DNA of 64,000 bases from AC-32 sp963716865 (GTDB lineage Bacteria; Actinomycetota; Thermoleophilia; Gaiellales; Gaiellaceae), in the NCBI GenBank assembly GCA_963716865.1, contig CAVQUF010000005.1:186001-250000 (forward strand), written 5' to 3'. Both the position numbers and the translations under genes were made by a program. Below, piece by piece: positions 1 through 8,512 of this stretch (the stretch's first letter is position 1; every line of letters begins with the position of its first letter). The notes under the pieces are model-generated. The model did no database searches and was not told where the DNA came from. It worked only from the letters and a program-made list of their open reading frames with translations.

Positions 1-1
1 C

Positions 2-1972
2 GAGAGCACGCTCGACCTGATCGTCGTCGGCACCAAGGAAGCGTTGACGATGGTCGAGGCCGGCGCCGTCGAGATCCCGGAGGAGACGATCCTCGAGGCC
101 TTCGAGCTGGCCCACGGCGAGATCATCAAGATCTGCGAGGCCCAGGAGGACCTGCGCCGCCAGGCGGGCAAGGAGCGCTGGCTCGACGCGGAGCTCACCG
201 AGCAGCTCGAGGCGGAGCACGGCGCGCGCTTCCAGGAGCGGATCGCGGCCGAGGGCCTCCGCGAGGCCGGGACGGTCGTCGAGGAGCTCGTGGCCGAGCT
301 GGCTCCGGCTCTCTCGATGGACTCGACCGAGGACGACATCCGCCGCCAGATCCAGGTGCGGTCGAGCCTTGCCCTCATCCTCGACCGACAGCGGCTCGAG
401 GCCGTGCGCGGCCCGGTCGCCGCCCAGTTCGAGGACGACCTGCGATCGCTCACCGACGCCGAGCAGGACTCGAAGGAGCTCAGGTCGGCGAAGCGGAGCC
501 TGCTCTTCGGCCGGATCGAGGAGGCGGCAGAGCTGCCCTTCCCGGTCGGGCCCGCGCCCGCCGACCCGGGGACGCCGCCGGTCAAGGACTCGATGACGCG
601 GACCTACCTGAAGCGCGCGGCCGAGACGATCTACAAGGAGCTCGTCCGGCGCAAGATCGCGGTCGACAAGCGCCGTCCCGACGGGCGCGGCGCGGAGGAG
701 ATCCGCCCGGTCTCGTGCGAGGTCTCCGTGAGCCCGCGCACGCACGGCTCGGCGCTCTTCACCCGCGGCCAGACGCAGATCATGACGCTGCTCACCCTCG
801 GCACCGCCAAGGAGGGCCAGCGGATCGACGACCTCTCGCTGGAGGCGGAGCGGCGCTACATGCACCACTACAACTTCCCGCCGTACTCGGTCGGGGAGAC
901 GGGCTTCATGCGGGGCCCGAAGCGCCGTGACATCGGCCACGGCGCGCTCGCGCAGCGGGCGCTCGAGCCGATGATCCCGGCGCTCGACGAGTTCCCGTAC
1001 ACGATCCGCCTCGTCTCCGAGACGCTGGAGTCGAACGGGTCGTCCTCCATGGGCTCGGTCTGCGGCTCGACGCTCGCGCTCCAGGATGCGGGCGTGCCGA
1101 TCAAGGCTCCCGTCGGCGGCATCGCCATGGGCCTCGTCAAGGAGGGCGACGACTACGTGATCCTGACCGACATCCAGGGCGCCGAGGACCACCTCGGCGA
1201 CATGGACTTCAAGGTCGCCGGGTCGCGGGCGGGCATCACCGCTCTGCAGATGGACATCAAGATCACCGGCGTCACGCAGGAGATCATGCGCAACGCCCTC
1301 GAGCAGGCGAAGCGGGCCCGCGAGTTCATCCTGGACAAGATGGCCGAGGTGATGCCCGAGAGCCGCGAGCAGCTCGCCGCACACGCGCCGCGCATCTCGA
1401 CGGTCTCGATCAACCCGGAGCAGATCGGGCTCGTGATCGGAAAGGGCGGCGAGACGATCCGCTCGCTCGAGTCCGACTACGAGGTCCAGATCGACATCGA
1501 GGAGGACGGGACGATCCTCATCTACGCGACCGAGGGTACGAAGGCCGAGGCCGCGATCGCCGCGATCGAGGCGCTCACCAAGGAGCCGGAGGTCGGCGAC
1601 ACCTACACCGGCAGGGTCGTCAAGACCACGCAGTTCGGCGCCTTCGTCGAGCTGAAGAAGGGCACCGACGGCCTGCTCCACGTCTCCAACGTCGGCCCCG
1701 GGCGGGTCGGGCACATCGAGGACGTGATCGGGCGCGGCGACGTGCTCGACGTCGTCGTCCAGGAGGTGGACAAGGAGCGCGGCCGGATCGGCCTCAAGCT
1801 GGTCGCCAAGCACGAGAACGGCTCGCTCGTCCAGCCCGAGGAGCTGATCGAGCGCGCGAAGGACGCCCCGCCGCGCGAGCGCGAGGAGCGGCCGCCCCGC
1901 CGCGACGGCGGCGGCGCCCGGCGTGGCCGCGGCGGTGGAGGACGCGGACGAAGCGACCGGGACCGCGGCTGA
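2..1972 (+). CDS. pnp: Polyribonucleotide nucleotidyltransferase (PNPase), 5' end cut by window edge
   Basis: PNPase degrades RNA phosphorolytically from the 3' end and acts in mRNA turnover. The reading frame is open from base 2, where it reads LDLIVVGTKEAL, a conserved stretch inside the first RNase PH domain, so the true start lies upstream and roughly the first 170 residues are missing. Visible in order are the alpha-helical linker, the second RNase PH domain, a KH domain with a GKGGETI loop near base 1440, an S1 domain (GDTYTGRVVKTTQFGAFVEL) from about base 1600, and an Arg/Gly-rich basic tail that probably binds RNA. Length and domain order fit the family. Confidence 0.97.
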   Translation, partial: ESTLDLIVVGTKEALTMVEAGAVEIPEETILEAFELAHGEIIKICEAQEDLRRQAGKERWLDAELTEQLEAEHGARFQERIAAEGLREAGTVVEELVAELAPALSMDSTEDDIRRQIQVRSSLALILDRQRLEAVRGPVAAQFEDDLRSLTDAEQDSKELRSAKRSLLFGRIEEAAELPFPVGPAPADPGTPPVKDSMTRTYLKRAAETIYKELVRRKIAVDKRRPDGRGAEEIRPVSCEVSVSPRTHGSALFTRGQTQIMTLLTLGTAKEGQRIDDLSLEAERRYMHHYNFPPYSVGETGFMRGPKRRDIGHGALAQRALEPMIPALDEFPYTIRLVSETLESNGSSSMGSVCGSTLALQDAGVPIKAPVGGIAMGLVKEGDDYVILTDIQGAEDHLGDMDFKVAGSRAGITALQMDIKITGVTQEIMRNALEQAKRAREFILDKMAEVMPESREQLAAHAPRISTVSINPEQIGLVIGKGGETIRSLESDYEVQIDIEEDGTILIYATEGTKAEAAIAAIEALTKEPEVGDTYTGRVVKTTQFGAFVELKKGTDGLLHVSNVGPGRVGHIEDVIGRGDVLDVVVQEVDKERGRIGLKLVAKHENGSLVQPEELIERAKDAPPREREERPPRRDGGGARRGRGGGGRGRSDRDRG

Positions 1973-2132
1973 GGCATCGCCCGCGGTTCCCGGCGACGGG
2001 CCCGTGCTCGTGGACGCGCGGGCGCAGGTCCTCCTGATCGGCGGGCTTCGGCTCGCCCGGGCGCGCGAGCTCCAGGCGCCTGTCCTCGCCGAGCGCGGCC
2101 GCGACGGGCGCGTCTTCCTCCGCCCCGGCTAG
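1923..2132 (+). CDS. Possible small ORF overlapping the pnp tail
   Basis: A 69-codon frame with a GTG start overlaps the last 50 bases of pnp and fills most of the space before the next gene. No Shine-Dalgarno sequence precedes the GTG and I recognise no domain. The second half is moderately hydrophobic. In DNA this GC-rich a frame of this length can be chance, so this is only a candidate. Confidence 0.2.
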   Translation: MAAAVEDADEATGTAAEASPAVPGDGPVLVDARAQVLLIGGLRLARARELQAPVLAERGRDGRVFLRPG

Positions 2133-2145
2133 CGATGGAACGGAC

Positions 2146-2709
2146 ATGACCCACGACGTCATCGTCGCCCTGTCCGTCCTGGGCGTCGTCGGCCAGGTTG
2201 CCGCGGTCCTCCTGCTCCTGACCGGCGTCGGCTGGCTCCTCGGCCTGCGCGCGCCGGGGGAGCTGCTGCGGGGGTGGGTCGAGGGCTACGAGCTCTGGAT
2301 CGTGTTCGCGATCTCGTCGATCGCGACCGGCGGGAGCCTCTTCTTCTCCGAGATCGCCAGCTTCGTCCCGTGCGAGCTCTGCTGGTACCAGCGGATCTGC
2401 ATGTACCCGCTGACGATCGTGACGCTGCTGGCCGCGCTCGCGAACGACCGCGTGGTGTGTCGCTACCTGCTGCCGTTGCCGCTGGTCGGCGCCTGCGTGT
2501 CCGTCTACCACATCCTCGTGGAGAACAACGTCGTCGAGCAGGCGCGCGCGTGCCTGATCTCGGCTCCCGGCGGCTGTGCGACGAAATGGATCGACGAGTT
2601 CGGTTACGTGACGATCCCGACGCTGGCGCTGACAGGGTTCGCGCTGTGCTTCGCGTTCCTCCTGCTCGGCGCGCTTCCGCCGCCTAGCGCTACCGTTTCC
2701 GAACCATGA
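2146..2709 (+). CDS. Disulfide bond formation protein B (DsbB/BdbC-like)
   Basis: A 187-aa integral membrane thiol oxidoreductase that would reoxidise a DsbA partner and pass electrons to quinone. The sequence shows about five hydrophobic segments, a CELC motif after the second, and a second cysteine pair (ARAC...GGC) in the loop before the last segment, which is the DsbB arrangement of two redox pairs. Its stop codon overlaps the start of the DsbA-like gene (ATGA), so the two are probably translationally coupled and form one pathway. I assign it to the DsbB superfamily but not to a particular subfamily. Confidence 0.88.
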   Translation: MTHDVIVALSVLGVVGQVAAVLLLLTGVGWLLGLRAPGELLRGWVEGYELWIVFAISSIATGGSLFFSEIASFVPCELCWYQRICMYPLTIVTLLAALANDRVVCRYLLPLPLVGACVSVYHILVENNVVEQARACLISAPGGCATKWIDEFGYVTIPTLALTGFALCFAFLLLGALPPPSATVSEP

Positions 2710-3500
2710 CAAGCGGCAAGAAGGCCAGACGGAAGCGCCAGACGGTGCCGCGGCCACCCGTGCGGAGCACCGGCGGACGGAGCGCGTCTCCGAAGGTCCT
2801 CGCGATCGTTGCCGCCGCGATCGCCGCCGCTGTCGTCATCGGAGTGGTGGCGTTCGCGCTGGCGGGCCGTTCCTCGTCCTCGAGCTCGCCGACGACGACG
2901 GGAGCGGTGAGCGCGCTTCCGGGCGCCGCCGACGTGCTCAGGGGCTTCAACGGGATCCCGCAGCAGGGAAACGTGCTCGGCTCCCCCAAGGCGCCGGTGA
3001 CCATGGTCCAGTACATCGACCTGCAGTGCCCGATCTGCCGGGCGTTCGAGACCGAGGTGATGCCGACGATCCTGGCCCGCTACGTGAAGACCGGGAAGGT
3101 GAAGGTCGTCTCCCGGCCGATCGCGTTCATCGGCGCGGACTCGGAGCGTGGCCGCCGCGCGGCGCTCTCGGCCGGGCTGCAGAACCGCCTCTCCCAGTTC
3201 GCGCAGCTCATGTACGCGAACCAGGGCGCCGAGAACTCCGGCTGGCTGACGGACGACCTGATCCAGGCTGCCTACGCGAGCATCCCAGGGCTCAAGGTGC
3301 AGGAGGCGATGGGCAACCGCGACTCGCAGAACGTGCTCGGCCAGGAGCACACGTTCGACACGCAGGCGACCGACGACAAGGTCTCGGGCACGCCCACGGT
3401 TCTGCTGGGCAAGACGGGCGGGCGGCTCGTGCAGGTGACGCCGAACCACGCTCCGAGCGTCGCCGACCTCAGCGCTGCGATCGCCCGTGCGCAGCAGTAG
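2706..3500 (+). CDS. DsbA-family thiol:disulfide oxidoreductase, membrane anchored
   Basis: A 264-aa protein with a basic N-terminus, one hydrophobic anchor at about residues 34-56, a Ser/Thr-rich linker and a thioredoxin-fold domain. The active site is CPIC in the context QCPICRAFE, and a cis-proline loop (GTPTVLLG) lies near the C-terminus. It should oxidise exported proteins on the outer face of the membrane and be recycled by the DsbB-like protein whose gene overlaps it by 4 bases. The gene ends immediately before the convergent zincin gene, with no intergenic bases. Confidence 0.9.
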   Translation: MTSGKKARRKRQTVPRPPVRSTGGRSASPKVLAIVAAAIAAAVVIGVVAFALAGRSSSSSSPTTTGAVSALPGAADVLRGFNGIPQQGNVLGSPKAPVTMVQYIDLQCPICRAFETEVMPTILARYVKTGKVKVVSRPIAFIGADSERGRRAALSAGLQNRLSQFAQLMYANQGAENSGWLTDDLIQAAYASIPGLKVQEAMGNRDSQNVLGQEHTFDTQATDDKVSGTPTVLLGKTGGRLVQVTPNHAPSVADLSAAIARAQQ

Positions 3501-3854
3501 CTAGTAGCGGTCGAGCTCCCGCAGCCGCTCGTCGCTGATCCCGAAGTGGTGCGCGATCTCGTGCAGCACGACGCGCCGGATCTGCTCGCGCAGGAGAGCG
3601 GGGTCGTGGCCGTAGAGCCGCTCGAGCGGACGGCGGTAGATGGTGATCTTGTCCGGCGGCACGCCCGCGTACCAGCTCGTGCGGCTCGTGAGCGGCACGC
3701 CTTCGTAGAGACCGAGCAGCGGCTGTCCCGGCGGCGGCTCGTCCTCGACCACGATCGCGACGTTAGACATCGCGTCGCGGAGGTCGTCGGGGAGGCCGTC
3801 GATCGCCTCCTGCACGCACTCTTCGAACTCCAGATCGGGGCCGGGCGCCTGCAC
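3501..3854 (-). CDS. Small zincin-like metallopeptidase family protein
   Basis: I place the start at the GTG at 3854, giving 117 aa; the frame stays open further upstream but that part looks unrelated and would overlap the M16 gene. The C-terminal half contains HEIAHHFG, an HExxH zinc-site motif, preceded by conserved ITIYRRPLERL. This matches a family of about 115-aa predicted metallopeptidases common in actinobacteria whose substrate is unknown. The gene is divergent from the M16 peptidase with 40 bases between starts, and converges tail to tail with the DsbA-like gene. Confidence 0.82.
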   Translation of the reverse strand: MQAPGPDLEFEECVQEAIDGLPDDLRDAMSNVAIVVEDEPPPGQPLLGLYEGVPLTSRTSWYAGVPPDKITIYRRPLERLYGHDPALLREQIRRVVLHEIAHHFGISDERLRELDRY

Positions 3855-3882
3855 GGGACCTGAGCCTAGCGACCGCCGCGAG

Positions 3883-3888
3883 TACCAT
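3883..3888 (+). promoter_or_regulatory. Candidate -10 element of a leaderless M16 peptidase mRNA
   Basis: TACCAT ends 6 bases before the GTG start at 3895, which puts the expected +1 on the start codon. No Shine-Dalgarno sequence is present, and the -35 region is weak (CTGAGC at 3860). Confidence 0.45.
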
Positions 3889-3894
3889 CCGCCT

Positions 3895-5184
3895 GTGCAG
3901 CGGTACGTCCTCACAGAGCTCGACTCCGGCGAGCGCGTCATCTCCGAGCGGCTCTCGAGCGTCCGCTCGGTCGCGATCGGCTTCTGGATCGGCGCCGGCT
4001 CCCGGGACGAGACCGACGCGAAGGCGGGCGTCTCGCACTTCCTCGAGCACCTGCTGTTCAAGGGCACGGCCTCGTACAGCGCGCAGGAGATCGCCGAGAT
4101 CTTCGACGGGCTCGGGGGCGAGCTGAACGCGGCCACCTCGCGCGAGCACACCGTCGTCTACGCGCGCGTCCCGGACGAGCGCCTCGAGACCGCGATCGAC
4201 GTGATGGGGGAGATGGTCTTCGCGCCGTCCTTCGCCGAGCTCGACGCCGAGCGTGAGGTCGTCCTCGAGGAGATCGCGATGTACGAGGACCAGCCGCAGG
4301 AGCTCGTCCACGACCTGATCTCGGAGGCGACGTTCGGGAACCACCCGCTCGGGCGCCCGGTGATCGGCCGCGGCGAGGTGATCTCGAGCGTCACGCGCCG
4401 CACGCTGTCCGCCTATCACCGCTCGATGTACGTGCCCGGCAACGTGGTCGTCGCGGCCGCCGGAAACCTCAAGCACGAGGAGCTCCAGAAGCTGGTGGTG
4501 AAGGCGCAGCGCAAGGCGGCGCAGCCCGTTCGCAAGGGCCCGCGCGTCCGGCCGCCGCTCGTCAAGGCGCCCACGCCGAGCGTGCGCTTCCAGCGCAAGG
4601 ACACGGAGCAGTACCACGTCTGCATCGCCGCGCCCGGCATCGCGCGCTCCGACAAGCGGCGGTTCGCCGCCTCGCTGCTGGACTCGATCCTCGGCGGCTC
4701 GGCGTCCTCGCGGCTCTTCCAGGAGATCCGGGAGAAGCGGGGGATGGCCTACGCCGTCTACAGCTTCGCGTCGCAGTACACCGACACGGGGCAGATCGGG
4801 ATCTACATCGGGACGCGCGAGGACAAGCTCGCCGCCTGTCTCGAGATCGCGAGCGAGCAGATCGGGGAGATCGCGGCCGGGAAGCTGCGGCCGGACGAGC
4901 TCGCGCGCGCGAAGGAGAACATGAAGGGCCGGATCATGCTGTCGATGGAGTCGACCGCCAACCGCATGAGCCGGCTCGGGAAGTCGCTCATCACCGACTC
5001 CGAGCTCCTCTCGATCGAGCGGCTGATGGCCGAGGTGGACGCGGTCGAGCCGGAGGCCCTGGCAGAGCTCGCGGAGGCGCTGCTCGCGCCGGAGAAGCTC
5101 TCCGCCGCGGGCATCGGGCCGGCGGAGAAGCACTTCCGGGCCGCGATCGAGCGCGTCAACCCGGGGCTCGCCAAGGCCGCGTGA
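3895..5184 (+). CDS. M16 family zinc peptidase (processing-peptidase-like)
   Basis: A 429-aa peptidase related to mitochondrial processing peptidase beta and bacterial YmxG/PqqL types. The inverted zinc motif HFLEH is in the context SHFLEHLLFKGT at about residue 47, followed by the conserved glutamate region EREVVLEEIAMYEDQP. The C-terminal half carries the R/Y substrate-binding region seen in active subunits (GMAYAVYSFASQYTDTG). In many bacteria this gene follows pnp, as it nearly does here. Its stop overlaps the start of dapB (GTGA), so peptidase and dapB are likely co-transcribed. Substrates are unknown. Confidence 0.92.
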   Translation: MQRYVLTELDSGERVISERLSSVRSVAIGFWIGAGSRDETDAKAGVSHFLEHLLFKGTASYSAQEIAEIFDGLGGELNAATSREHTVVYARVPDERLETAIDVMGEMVFAPSFAELDAEREVVLEEIAMYEDQPQELVHDLISEATFGNHPLGRPVIGRGEVISSVTRRTLSAYHRSMYVPGNVVVAAAGNLKHEELQKLVVKAQRKAAQPVRKGPRVRPPLVKAPTPSVRFQRKDTEQYHVCIAAPGIARSDKRRFAASLLDSILGGSASSRLFQEIREKRGMAYAVYSFASQYTDTGQIGIYIGTREDKLAACLEIASEQIGEIAAGKLRPDELARAKENMKGRIMLSMESTANRMSRLGKSLITDSELLSIERLMAEVDAVEPEALAELAEALLAPEKLSAAGIGPAEKHFRAAIERVNPGLAKAA

Positions 5185-5789
5185 AGGTCGCGCTCTTCGG
5201 CGCGGGGGGGAAGGTCGGCTCCGTCCTCGCGCCGGCGCTGGAGGCTGCGGGGCACGAGCTCGTCGAGCTGGCCGAGGCCGAGGCGATGGTCGACTTCACC
5301 GCTCCGGATGCGGTCGTTGCGAACATAAGCCTTGCGCTCCAGGCCGGGGTTCCCTGCGTGGTCGGCACGAGCGGCTGGGACGCGCACGAGGTCGAGGTCA
5401 TGGCCCTGCAGGCAGGTCTGCCGGTCTTCTACGCACCGAACTTCGCCATAGGCGCTGTGCTGATGATGCGGCTCGCCGCCGAGGCCGCGCGCTTCCTGCC
5501 GCGGGCAGAGATCGTCGAGCTCCACGGCGAGGCGAAGAAGGACGCACCGTCGGGAACGGCGAAGGCCACCGCAGATTTCTTGCCAGGCGACCCGCCGATC
5601 CACTCGGTGCGGCTGCCCGGGCTCGTGGCGCACCAGGAGGTTCTGTTCGGTGGCGAGGGTCAGCTCCTGACGATCCGCCACGACGCCTACTCGCGCGAGG
5701 CCTACGTGCCGGGCGTTCTCCTGGCGCTCGAGCGGCTGCCCGGCCTTCCGCCCGGGCTGACGGTGGGGCTCGACGCGCTGCTCGACTAG
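5181..5789 (+). CDS. dapB: 4-hydroxy-tetrahydrodipicolinate reductase
   Basis: DapB reduces the DapA product with NAD(P)H in lysine and diaminopimelate synthesis. Visible are the N-terminal dinucleotide loop (FGAGGKVG), VDFTAPDAV, the VGTSGW motif, APNFAIG, and the catalytic and substrate-binding segment ELHGEAKKDAPSGTA with its His and Lys. At 202 aa it is clearly shorter than the usual 245-270. The missing part is between the Rossmann loop and VDFT, so this is a compact variant rather than a truncation at either end. The GTG start overlaps the M16 stop, and dapA follows 10 bases later. Confidence 0.93.
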   Translation: MKVALFGAGGKVGSVLAPALEAAGHELVELAEAEAMVDFTAPDAVVANISLALQAGVPCVVGTSGWDAHEVEVMALQAGLPVFYAPNFAIGAVLMMRLAAEAARFLPRAEIVELHGEAKKDAPSGTAKATADFLPGDPPIHSVRLPGLVAHQEVLFGGEGQLLTIRHDAYSREAYVPGVLLALERLPGLPPGLTVGLDALLD

Positions 5790-5792
5790 AAT
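5787..5792 (+). promoter_or_regulatory. Candidate -10 element of dapA, embedding the dapB stop codon
   Basis: TAGAAT consists of the dapB stop codon TAG plus AAT, and ends 7 bases before the dapA GTG. It could give a leaderless dapA transcript in addition to read-through from dapB. No clear -35 is visible. Confidence 0.4.
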
Positions 5793-5799
5793 CCACCCC

Positions 5800-6681
5800 G
5801 TGCTCGGCGAGGTCCTGACCGCCACGGTGACGCCGTTCGACGCGGACGGCAAGGTGGACTTCGAGCGCTACGCAGAGCTCTGCACGTTTCTCGTCGACAA
5901 CGGCTCGGACGGCGTCGTCGTCAACGGCACGACGGGCGAGGCTTCCACGCTCTCCGACGAGGAGCGGGTCGGGCTGATCCGCGCCGCGCTCGAGGCGATC
6001 GGCGACCGGGCGACGGTGGTCGCCGGCACCGGCACGAACTCGACAGCGCACTCCATCCATCTGACCGAGCAGGCGCACGAGGCGGGAGCGCACGCGTTCC
6101 TCGTCGTGACGCCGTACTACAACAAGCCGCCGCCGCGCGGGATCGTCGCGCACTTCAAGGCGGTCGCCGCCGTGAGCGAACGGCCGATGATCGCGTACAA
6201 CATCCCGGGGCGCGTCGCGGTCAACATCGAGCCCGAGACGATGGCCGAGCTCGCCGAGATCCCGACCGTGACCGCGGTCAAGCAGTCGAACGCCGACATC
6301 GAGCAGGCGCGCCGGATCGTCGAGCTCGGGCTCGACCTCTACGCCGGCGACGACAACCTCGTGCTCCCGTTCGTGGAGATCGGCGGGATCGGCGGCGTCT
6401 GCGTCCACACCCACATCGTCGGGCCACAGGTCAAGGAGATGATCCGGCTCTTCCGGGCCGGGGACACCGAAGGGGCGCGGCAGCTGGACCAGGACCTCGC
6501 GCCGGCCTACGAGCTGATCGGCGTCGTGACCGGGCCGATCCAGATGAAGGCTGCGCTGAACCTCCTCGGCCACGACGTGGGTGGCCTCCGGCTGCCGCTC
6601 GTCGAGGCGGACGCGGCCGAGACCGCCGAGATCCGCTCCTGCCTCGAGCGGCTGAAGCTGCTCCAGCCTTCGGCTGTCTAG
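5800..6681 (+). CDS. dapA: 4-hydroxy-tetrahydrodipicolinate synthase
   Basis: A 293-aa Schiff-base aldolase that condenses pyruvate with aspartate semialdehyde, the first committed step to DAP and lysine. The family motifs are present: NGTTGEASTL near residue 46, VVTPYYNKP with the catalytic Tyr, AYNIPGR, and the Schiff-base lysine in VTAVKQSNAD. Length is normal. It lies 10 bases after dapB. The other DAP-pathway genes of this window, dapF and dapL, are at 33-35 kb. Confidence 0.96.
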   Translation: MLGEVLTATVTPFDADGKVDFERYAELCTFLVDNGSDGVVVNGTTGEASTLSDEERVGLIRAALEAIGDRATVVAGTGTNSTAHSIHLTEQAHEAGAHAFLVVTPYYNKPPPRGIVAHFKAVAAVSERPMIAYNIPGRVAVNIEPETMAELAEIPTVTAVKQSNADIEQARRIVELGLDLYAGDDNLVLPFVEIGGIGGVCVHTHIVGPQVKEMIRLFRAGDTEGARQLDQDLAPAYELIGVVTGPIQMKAALNLLGHDVGGLRLPLVEADAAETAEIRSCLERLKLLQPSAV

Positions 6682-6742
6682 ACGGCCGCACCGGCAGAGC
6701 CGGCACGGCCTCTTATGGTCGGCGTCGCAAGCGAGCGCCTTA
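6682..6742. repeat. Bipartite hairpin repeat (type B) between convergent genes
   Basis: A first hairpin (ACGGCCG...CGGCCT arms around CCGGC-aga-GCCGG) is followed by a second hairpin with GGCG/TCGC arms around an AA loop and one bulged G. A near-identical copy lies at 23386-23443. The last bases of the element supply the stop codon of the minus-strand MFS gene. Its position between two convergent genes would suit a bidirectional terminator, although no U-tract follows. Confidence 0.75.
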
Positions 6743-8512
6743 GGAAGCCGCGAGGTCTGCGCCGGGCGCGACGCGGCGTTGCGCTGATGCCTCCGCCTTC
6801 CCGGGCATGCCCAGCAGCGCGATCGCGCCGGCGCCGAGGAGCAGCGCGGCGCCGCACAGGATCGCGACGCCCGGGTCGACGAGGCTGTTGACGAGCGGCG
6901 CGACCGCGACCGCGCCCATCATCGTCAGCGTGATGAAGCCGTACGAGAAGCCGAACACCGCGCCGTAGCGGCGAGGGTCGGCCTCGCGCTGCACCACGGT
7001 CTCGAACAGCACGTCCGTCGTGCCGTCCACGAAGCCGATCGCGCCGAGCACGAGCAGCGCGGTGGGCGCGTGGTCGACGAGGCCGAGCATCCCGAACAGC
7101 CCTGCCATCACGAGCAGCCCCGCGCCGATCCAGCGCCCGGCCGTCTCGCCCATCCGGGCCAGGCCCACGAGCGCCTGCCCGAGCGCGAGCCCGGTCGCGA
7201 GCGCGGCGATCCCGAACCCGTAGCCGCCCTCCCCGAAGCCGAGCTTCTCCTCCAGGAGGCGCGGGAGGGTCGCGTTCGCGAGGCCGGTCGCCAGGGTGGC
7301 CGCGGCGAACGAGAAGACGAGCACGAGCAGCCAGCGCTTCCCGAGCATGTAGCGGAGGGCGCCGGCCGAGTCCTCTTCTTGCCGCGGCTTCTCGGCGCGA
7401 CGGAAGGGCGCGTGGATGAGGCCGAAGAAGACGACCGCCGCGACGAACGTCCCGAGATCAACGACGAGCGCGGGCACCACGCCGACCAGCGAGACGATCA
7501 GCGCCGAGCCGAGCGCGCCGACCGCCATCGCCCCGTCCTTGGCAATCCCGAGCCCCGCGTTCGCCGAGGCGAGCTGCTCCGGCGGCAGGAGGCTCGGCAG
7601 CAGGGACGGCACGCAGGCGTTGGAGATCGCGGCCATGCCGCCCGAGGCGGCGATCGCGACGAAGACGAGCGCGTGCGAGCCGGAGACGACGCCGAGCAGA
7701 GCGGCGGCGACGGCCGCACCGCGGCCGAGCTCGATCCAGACGAGCAGCCGCTGCTTCGGCAGTCGGTCGACCACGAACGCCGCGATCCCGCCGCCAAGGA
7801 CGGGAGGCGCGAGCCGGGCCAGGAGGAGGAGCGCGGCCTGGCCCGTCGAGCCCGTCGTCGAGTAGATCCAGCCGACGAGCGCGGTCAGCGTGATCCAGTC
7901 GCCCGCGTAGGAGACGAGCTTGCCGGCGGAGAGCATGCGGTAGTTCGCCGTCCGGAGGGGCTGCACCAGGCGCGAGACCTCGAACACCGGCTCGCCGTCG
8001 TCGTGGATCGAGACGAGAACGACGAACACGATCATCCCGATCCCGATCAGGATGTCGCCGACGGAGAAGACGTTGGCCAGCGGGAACGCCGACGGCAGCG
8101 CGAAGACGTCGCCGAGGAACCCGAGCCGTGAGGGGCCGACGAAGACGTTCTCGTGGATGCCCGGCGAGAGCCCGTCCACCCGGGCCGCGCTCTCCGAGAC
8201 GGGCATCAGCCCGTGGTTCGCGATGATCGCGGTGGCGTTCGCCATCAGGCCGAGCAGCACCGGCACGAGCACGCGCAGGCGGAAGTTGGCCGCGGCGAAC
8301 GCGATGAGGAGCACGTAGCTCGCGACGTGGAGCCGCTCGACGTTGACCTGGGAGAGCCCCTCGCCGAGCTCGCTGAAGATGACCAGCTGGAGCAGGAGCG
8401 CGGCGGGGACCGTCCACGCGAGGCGGAAGCGGATCTCGGCCAGGCGGCCGGCCCGCCCCCCGAGGAGCATGGCGAAGACGACTCCGAGGACGAGGCTCGG
8501 AAGGAGGAACAT
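6740..8512 (-). CDS. MFS transporter with N-terminal DUF5317-like membrane domain
   Basis: A 590-aa polytopic membrane protein. Residues 1 to about 170 form a separate module of 4-5 hydrophobic segments with an NHGLMPVS motif and a GIHEN segment, which resembles the small DUF5317 family normally encoded alone. From about residue 185 (YRMLSAGKLVSYAGDW) the protein has the usual features of a drug-efflux type major facilitator of roughly 12 segments. Substrate is unknown. It starts directly after the stop of the upstream HD-GYP gene, so the two are probably co-transcribed. The domain fusion is what I see; the family name of the first half is from memory. Confidence 0.8.
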   Translation of the reverse strand: MFLLPSLVLGVVFAMLLGGRAGRLAEIRFRLAWTVPAALLLQLVIFSELGEGLSQVNVERLHVASYVLLIAFAAANFRLRVLVPVLLGLMANATAIIANHGLMPVSESAARVDGLSPGIHENVFVGPSRLGFLGDVFALPSAFPLANVFSVGDILIGIGMIVFVVLVSIHDDGEPVFEVSRLVQPLRTANYRMLSAGKLVSYAGDWITLTALVGWIYSTTGSTGQAALLLLARLAPPVLGGGIAAFVVDRLPKQRLLVWIELGRGAAVAAALLGVVSGSHALVFVAIAASGGMAAISNACVPSLLPSLLPPEQLASANAGLGIAKDGAMAVGALGSALIVSLVGVVPALVVDLGTFVAAVVFFGLIHAPFRRAEKPRQEEDSAGALRYMLGKRWLLVLVFSFAAATLATGLANATLPRLLEEKLGFGEGGYGFGIAALATGLALGQALVGLARMGETAGRWIGAGLLVMAGLFGMLGLVDHAPTALLVLGAIGFVDGTTDVLFETVVQREADPRRYGAVFGFSYGFITLTMMGAVAVAPLVNSLVDPGVAILCGAALLLGAGAIALLGMPGKAEASAQRRVAPGADLAAS

